DNA from: Gnetum montanum
Taxonomy: Eukaryota > Streptophyta > Gnetopsida > Gnetales > Gnetaceae
Assembly (NCBI GenBank): GCA_015680685.1
Contig: MNCI01034278.1
Coordinates: 311,118-375,117 of the forward strand
Reading direction: 5' to 3'
Length of the DNA stretch: 64,000 nt
Of this stretch, positions 58,540-64,000 are shown piece after piece. The translations under genes and the position numbers were made by a program. Each line of letters starts with the position of its first letter. Within the stretch, counting starts at the first letter, position 1. Below the pieces are notes generated by a model. It was not told where the DNA came from, searched no databases, and worked only from the letters and a program-made list of their open reading frames with translations.

Positions 58540-60672
58540 TGGATTCAGAGGATGGTATGCCTATGGCATGTCTCTCGAAGGAGAAGAAGTCCTTCTAAAA
58601 TACTCCTGAACTTGGTAGTGACGTTGTGGGGTTGCGTGACCCATAGAGTCACTTGGAGAAACCGGCTGCTACACGTAATAACCATATGGATCTGGTTTCC
58701 GGTAATGGTATTATTGCCTAGACAGTGGCATCCCTCATGACTATGGGTGTTGCCACTGCTAGTATTTCCCGATAGGTTGTGGCGGAGTTCCACTTGGATA
58801 ATATGTGAATGGTTTATGGAACTTCCTTGGGTTACCTTGGGGATAAGGTAACCTTTAGGGTGTCTACCATTTGTTAAGTCTTGGGTTGAGTGCATACACC
58901 CCAGACTCCTATAGATGTGAGATTATTGGGCAACATCCCTTAGGATGGTCATATTGGTAGATCTCACATCCACCATCATTTTCTGCATCCGAATCCACAA
59001 CCTCATCAGCGATAGTCATTTTTCCCTTACCCTTGTCATGTGCATGGCCTAAATCTCTCTGCTTTTTCTTATCCTTGTCACTACTTTGTTCCTTCTTAGA
59101 CTCCTCTATGATTTTTAGGACAAGTTCAAGTCTACTATCTAAGGATTCCTGTATCTAATCTACCTTAGCCACCACTTCCGTTGTTAGCTTTTGAAGTAGC
59201 AAGGTTTTTCTATTCACCAACTCTTTGAGTGGTGACTCATCCTCTTCATCACAAAATCTCACTCCCTTCTTTCAGAGGGAAGGATCGTGGTTATATTCTT
59301 CCGCGCTTTCTCTTTTNCATGTCTTAACCCATCTACGAGGTGGCGGAGTTGATCCCGTTGTGCATAACCATGGACTAGACAATGATGTAGCAATGCATAG
59401 TAGTGACCCATGGTAGCATCAAGGGTTCATGATTACCCTACTTCCATCCTTGGATCTACTTACGCAAGTTGGACACTCTAGAGTATGTCTGATATTTATC
59501 GTTGAACAACTCTAACATCATACTCCATCTCCTAATGGTTTCCCGCTCTAAGGACTAGTACCAACTCTCTGCTTCTTTTATAAGTATCCTAGGAAACAGC
59601 TTTAGTTTTTGCCACTTTTTTTCTATGTTCTGTAAGGCACATGCATCATGGAATGCCTATAAATGATTTTGTATATCAGCTTTGTATCCCCCTTTGAAGC
59701 ATGGGATATTATTCATGTATAAGTGCTTGATCCGACAATCTTTTCGATGCCTTGTTGCTATTCTCACTGCCTCCGTAATATCTAACATACTCCGGATGGC
59801 AAGTATGGGTTTGTCATGATCATCTCTCTCATGATCTCTATGATGCCTATGTGGTTCCCTACTTTCCCTTCTTTCATGCCTTGATTCCCTAGAGTGCCCT
59901 TGTCCTCGCTCTCGACTCTCTCATCAAGGTCTCTCATTTTGCTTACCCTTATCCTCTCTATGGTGCTCTTTGTGACTACACCTTGATGTGGAAGGAGAGG
60001 GTGAATGATGTGATGAAGGGGAAGAAGAATGAAAACCATCGCCATAACAATGTTTCTCACCTTCTCTTCGATGGCTATAGCCCTGATCGTGATGACGATC
60101 AGAATGCCTGTTCTTGTCATGTGTTTTCATTCCCTTGGTGAACAGTTGGCATTCATGGGGATCAGAACCAGGGTTGTGTATCATGGAGTGTAGGTTCTGA
60201 TACCTCGCCTCCTCACTATTATTAGGAGGGGGAACATCATTTGATGGAGAACCTGTTATAATTGGTTCACCATCTCCAATTTCGCTTAGGACTTCAACAA
60301 TGTATGGTGGCTCTCTTGCTACGAGTTCCTTAAACTTTGTGCTGCTATGGGATGGTAATCCCTTGTGTCAAAATCACCTATAACGTATTCAACATATAGC
60401 TACGTCATGCCTATCCGTGCAAGATCACGAAGAAGCATGTTGGGGACTGCACGATCTGGAGGTAACACTATGTTACCTTGCAAGTCTCTCCAATGCAGTT
60501 GTTCATCCTAATAGAGGATAAAAGTAAAATTGGGTATATACTCATCGAGATGAGTATATACCACCTGGTACTGTTGAGGAACTGGCGATCCTCGGTTATG
60601 CATGTTAGACTGCCGACTATTTCTTGTATGATCCCTAGGTGGTGAAGTTCTTTTGTTTGAAGAAGAAGACAT
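58540..60672 (-). pseudogene. gag of Athila-like element E
   Basis: ATG at 60672 opens MSSSSNKRTSPPRDH and continues with QVVYTHLDEYIPNFTFIL, matching C. The middle is a His/Ser/Arg-rich low-complexity stretch (60184-59924, for example HSSSPSSHHSPSPS), also open in a second frame. Lys/Glu-rich residues follow near 59030-59110. There are several frame breaks and one N (59317). Confidence 0.72.
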
Positions 60673-60795
60673 GTTTATCTTATTGGTGTGCTGATTAACC
60701 GTTATATAATTTTTTGTTTAATTAACCCTAAGGGTTCGTTTAAGCTCCCAACGATGTGAGTGATCTCCTATGTTCTACTTAGCGCACAAACACTT

Positions 60796-60814
60796 AGTCC
60801 CCAGCAACAGTGCC
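60796..60814 (-). other. Primer-binding site of E
   Basis: GGCACTGTTGCTGGGGACT on the complement, next to the 5' LTR end; Athila-type. Confidence 0.7.
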
Positions 60815-60816
60815 TA

Positions 60817-61630
60817 TGATGAGTGGCGAGGTACCCCTACACTCAACCATACAAATATGAGCGTTACATGTGCAATCCGGTCGAACTCCGTAGACTAAGT
60901 GCCTACATGCCTTATGGAACACTTAAGGTTATTTGTTCATTGTCTTCCCATACTTACTTGTATTTTTCACGGTTGTATGATTAAGTAAGTCTGAGGTATG
61001 TGACTTTTATGTCTTTTATGTTTTATCTCCTATGCTAATGAGGTGAAGGGTGAAGAGGCTAATTAACTAACTTTAACTAACTAAGTTCTAATTAACCTAG
61101 CATCAGTATCCGTTCCCACTTACCATTCACACCCTAAATTAATGCAACCTTTGGGCTTACCAAACACTATTCGTTGCTAGGATTACCAAGCGTAACGCAC
61201 ATGCTCGAAGTGGTTGTACTGAATGCACTTAACTAGAAGAGAAGGGTTGAGAGAGATTTAATGAACTAATAAAGCATTTAAATGATAAATAATAAATAAA
61301 AATAATTAAAGTCCTATTTAGCCTATTCCATGCACTACAAGGTTTATCTAAGAAGTTCGTCTTTATTTTTGTACACAAACTTGTGTTCAGGTACAATATT
61401 TGCTCAAATAAAGATCCATTCACTTTGGAGCTCCTACTGCGAGCACATGGAAATTATTCTATCTTTGGAGAAGTAAAACTACTAGATTTTTTCTATGGTC
61501 TAAGCCTAAATTGAGAAACAAGGGAGAGCAGCCTCTTATTTATAGATTTGGTGGCACATTGCGATATCGCGTACGCGATATCGCAGGGGAAGACGCGTTA
61601 TCGCGGCCCATGTGATATCGTGTCCCATCA
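60817..61630 (-). repeat. 5' LTR of E
   Basis: 814 bases, TGATGGGACA at 61630 to TGATGAGTGG at 60817. TATA CTATAAATAAG at about 61547-61537. Two fewer GATATC units than the 3' LTR explain much of the length difference. Confidence 0.9.
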
Positions 61631-61635
61631 CCTAC
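61631..61635. repeat. Target-site duplication of E, right copy
   Basis: CCTAC, identical to 54739-54743. Confidence 0.88.
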
Positions 61636-63554
61636 CATCCATAAACTAGGAACAACAGGAAAATCAATTAGAAATAATAAGTCCAAGCTATAGAATTGGT
61701 GATGTCTAAATGATGCAAGTGAAAACTACGTATGGAAATGAACTATGAGCGATGCAAAATAAAATCTAAAATGGGAATTATTTTAATGATAACTTAGAAT
61801 AAAATGAAAATAATAGATAAGTAGATCAATATGGGGAGAATGATTTTGGTATTCCCTTGCTAATAATTAACATGCTTCATTATTAAAATTTGAAGTTTAC
61901 CTATGAATGGCCAAAACTACAAGAAAATTATGAAAAACATATAAAAGATAGAACTAAAAATAGAGGCTCACTTTATAAACATACTAAGAAAATTATTTGA
62001 CACTGAAATTTATCCTCTAATTAGTGTAGGTGTGAATGGAAAGGGTGTATACATCATTCAAAATCAATTTGGGGTCAAAATGGGTCTATTTTGGTGAAGT
62101 CTCCAACTAGTCATGCTAAAGCTAAAAAAATTAACTCTAGGGTAGATGACACAAAAACTACCTAAGTGATGTTGAAGTGGATATTGAAGTTTGGATCATG
62201 ATAACCTTGCTTACTATTAGGAGCATTGGACTAAGTTTGTAGATTACTAGGAAAATCTGGGATGATCATAGATACACAAGAAATACTAGGAAGGTAAGCG
62301 CTCATGGTCTAAATCTCTCAAAATCTAAAAAAATGCTTTGAATCTCAAAAAAATACCCCAAATTTAGATTTTTATCTCATAATTTTAGACCTAATGTTTC
62401 CAAATTTTACCTTGAAGTCAAGTGGAGTTCATTGGAGTTTATTTTCTGGGAACTATGATTTCAAAACGCTGCATCATATGGGTGACATGAATGTTGATGT
62501 TACTATTAGTGTCAACATCATCAAGGAGTTAGAATTTTATAGCATCCTCCATGCTACCAAACCAATACCTAGAGACTATTTCTAACATCCAAATTGACAT
62601 TGAATTATACCATGATGATGCTTATGAGATGTCGAGGACCTTTTACACTTGGAAAATGATGTTGAATGTCAAACTTGGAGGCCTTTCTTAGTGTTGTTGC
62701 TACTAGCATAATGCTAACATTAATACTAATACTAGCATTAGCAACACCTAGCAACACTTAGCCTTAAATCAAACCCTAACATTTCAAACTACCTCTAAAC
62801 CTATAAAATTTACCATTTAATACCTTGGGAATCATGTTGATTAGTTGCTAGAGAGCCCATGAGGCCAAAATTGAGTTGAAAATGTTAGTTTTTACATGTG
62901 GAAGAAGTGCTATGTCTAGAATTAGGCTAGTCATGCTAGTGTTGATGCTAATGCTGGCATCAATATCAACTCCTAACCTTAGAAAAAATTTTCTTTCATG
63001 GTCCTAAGGAAACTTATCAAAAATGCTAAAAATTGATGCTCATCATGCTTAAACTAATGTAGATGAATTTTTTTTTGGGTCCTATTAAGTTACAAGTAGG
63101 GCCAAAAAGTAATTTTTATGGTGGTAATGCAAACGTGATGCTCCAAGAATGATGTTGAAACCATGTAAACACTTAGAATGTTTCATCTCTCAAAATTATC
63201 ATGGTTCCCGAAATTGATGCTCATATGTTGGGATATGATTTGAAACAATCTTTAGACATCTTTAAGAGTTGAAAATATACCTTGTGATACTATTTTTAGA
63301 AATTTTTTAAGGCTTAAATTTGAGTAAAATAATGTCAAAATCGCACTTGTCTTGTTCACTAGAAAACTAAAAATATAGGTTTAATACTTTGATGTGGATT
63401 TTCTATTTATGCCATGCACTTTGGTGTTAAGTTTTATAATGCTTATGATTAAATATTTCTTAAGTTATAAGCATTTTGATATCACACGCCCTAAGTTTTA
63501 AGATTTATGTAATTTACTCATAAATATTTTTAAGCTAAATTTTAGGGTGTGACA
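61636..63554 (-). repeat. Probable remainder of the F 5' LTR
   Basis: No coding sequence seen. Rich in short inverted words of the GATGTTGATG / CATCAACATC type and in GCTAGYATTAG runs (62480-63240), as in other U3s here. A possible LTR start TGTCACACCC is read at 63554 on the complement. Boundaries are tentative because no partner LTR is in the window. Confidence 0.4.
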
Positions 63555-63707
63555 CTACACATTTTGGATACTTTATAGTGGAAGTTATGATATGATTTGA
63601 GGTTTTGTTTCCTAGCCTTTGTATTTCTTGTTATTTAGCTTTATTTGCCACATTTACATTAATCCATATATGTGTTTATTATCATGTATTATTAGTGCCA
63701 TCATGTC
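63555..63707 (-). other. Short leader segment of G with a decayed PBS
   Basis: GATGGCACTAATAATACATG on the complement (about 63685-63703) resembles a decayed Athila-type PBS next to the G LTR end. Confidence 0.35.
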
Positions 63708-64000
63708 TGATCAACAATGGGTATCCCATACACCCAACCATACAAATCACAAGCATTCATTAATGATCCAATCAAATTCCATAGAATTAGTCTCCTAAGT
63801 TACCTATGGTCCTAAATAGTGAATCATGGAGTTGTATAATTGTTGTCTTCCTAACTCACACTTATGTGTTATCAGTATGTATGGTTAAGTATGAGTCAAG
63901 GTACATGGTATATATTTTTATAAGTATTTTTAATATGTTTTTTATCCTAATAACTAGATGAGTCAATGAAGATTTAACAATTAATAACCCAACTAATCAG
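63708..64000 (-). repeat. Athila-like LTR of element G, cut by window end
   Basis: Begins TGATCAACAATGGGTATCCC, matching TGATGAGTGGCGAGGTACCC of E, and follows the E LTR through the CAACCATAC, TTAAGTATGAGTC and TAACAATTAATAA parts. Confidence 0.7.

Larger units (their letters stand above)
54744..61630 (-). mobile_element. Non-autonomous Athila-like element E (gag-protease only)
   Basis: 6,887 bases with two LTRs, PBS, polypurine tract and a perfect CCTAC duplication. Carries gag and protease but no RT, RNase H or integrase. 55592-57435 is non-coding. This matches the class called TR-GAG (terminal-repeat elements with only gag-side coding), presumably mobilised in trans. Inserted in an LTR of F. 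Confidence 0.88.

Overview
The window looks like intergenic DNA from a plant with a very large, retrotransposon-filled genome. I favour a gymnosperm or similar seed plant, but that is inference from the element lineages and the degree of nesting and decay. I recognise no host single-copy gene, tRNA, rRNA or CRISPR array. Almost everything is LTR retrotransposon, most of it broken by stops and frameshifts. N positions (18142-18152, 52988, 59317) show a draft assembly.

Two Ty3/gypsy lineages alternate. Tat-like elements have a second, archaeal-type RNase H, no chromodomain and 3'-UTR minisatellites. They are A (1-10375, +, 5' end outside the window), B (about 11340-19133, +, 5' end missing), D (27977-46036, -, complete) and probably F (53701-54743 plus 61636-63554, -). 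Athila-like elements have FMDDF in RT and a primer-binding site of the TGGYRCCRTTGCYRGGGAC type. They are an LTR piece (19320-20057), a fragment (22026-24800, +), C (24801-53700, +), E (54744-61630, -) and G (63708 onward, -). A 5'-half Ty1/copia element lies at 20058-22025.

Nesting is explicit. D sits inside the gag-protease region of C, flanked by the 5-bp duplication CTCCT. E sits inside an LTR of F, flanked by CCTAC. F appears to sit in the leader of G.

The most unusual content is an intron-containing gene carried antisense inside the Tat elements, between protease and reverse transcriptase. It is present in both A (complement, 1-3332) and D (35087-39161). Exon order, intron positions and protein sequence are shared, although both copies are now broken. 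Its second and third exons resemble an FCP1/NIF-type HAD phosphatase domain that has lost catalytic aspartates. Later exons carry a conserved unknown domain, an acidic linker and a coiled coil. In each Tat element the antisense gene and pol are divergent, and a splice-acceptor-like sequence precedes the RT block. The gene therefore probably lies inside a sense-strand intron, as in Ogre elements, where protease and RT are separated by an intron.

Shared non-coding structure ties the Tat elements together. A potential 75-78-nt hairpin folds the polypurine tract and first LTR bases against an upstream complement (A, B and D). A minisatellite word ending TAAACTRGCA separates the coding modules. 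Short promoter-word arrays in the LTR recur at the internal promoter of the extra gene. The Athila-like element C shows the same logic: a copy of its U3 word array with a TATA box lies upstream of a spliced extra ORF at 50127-52985.
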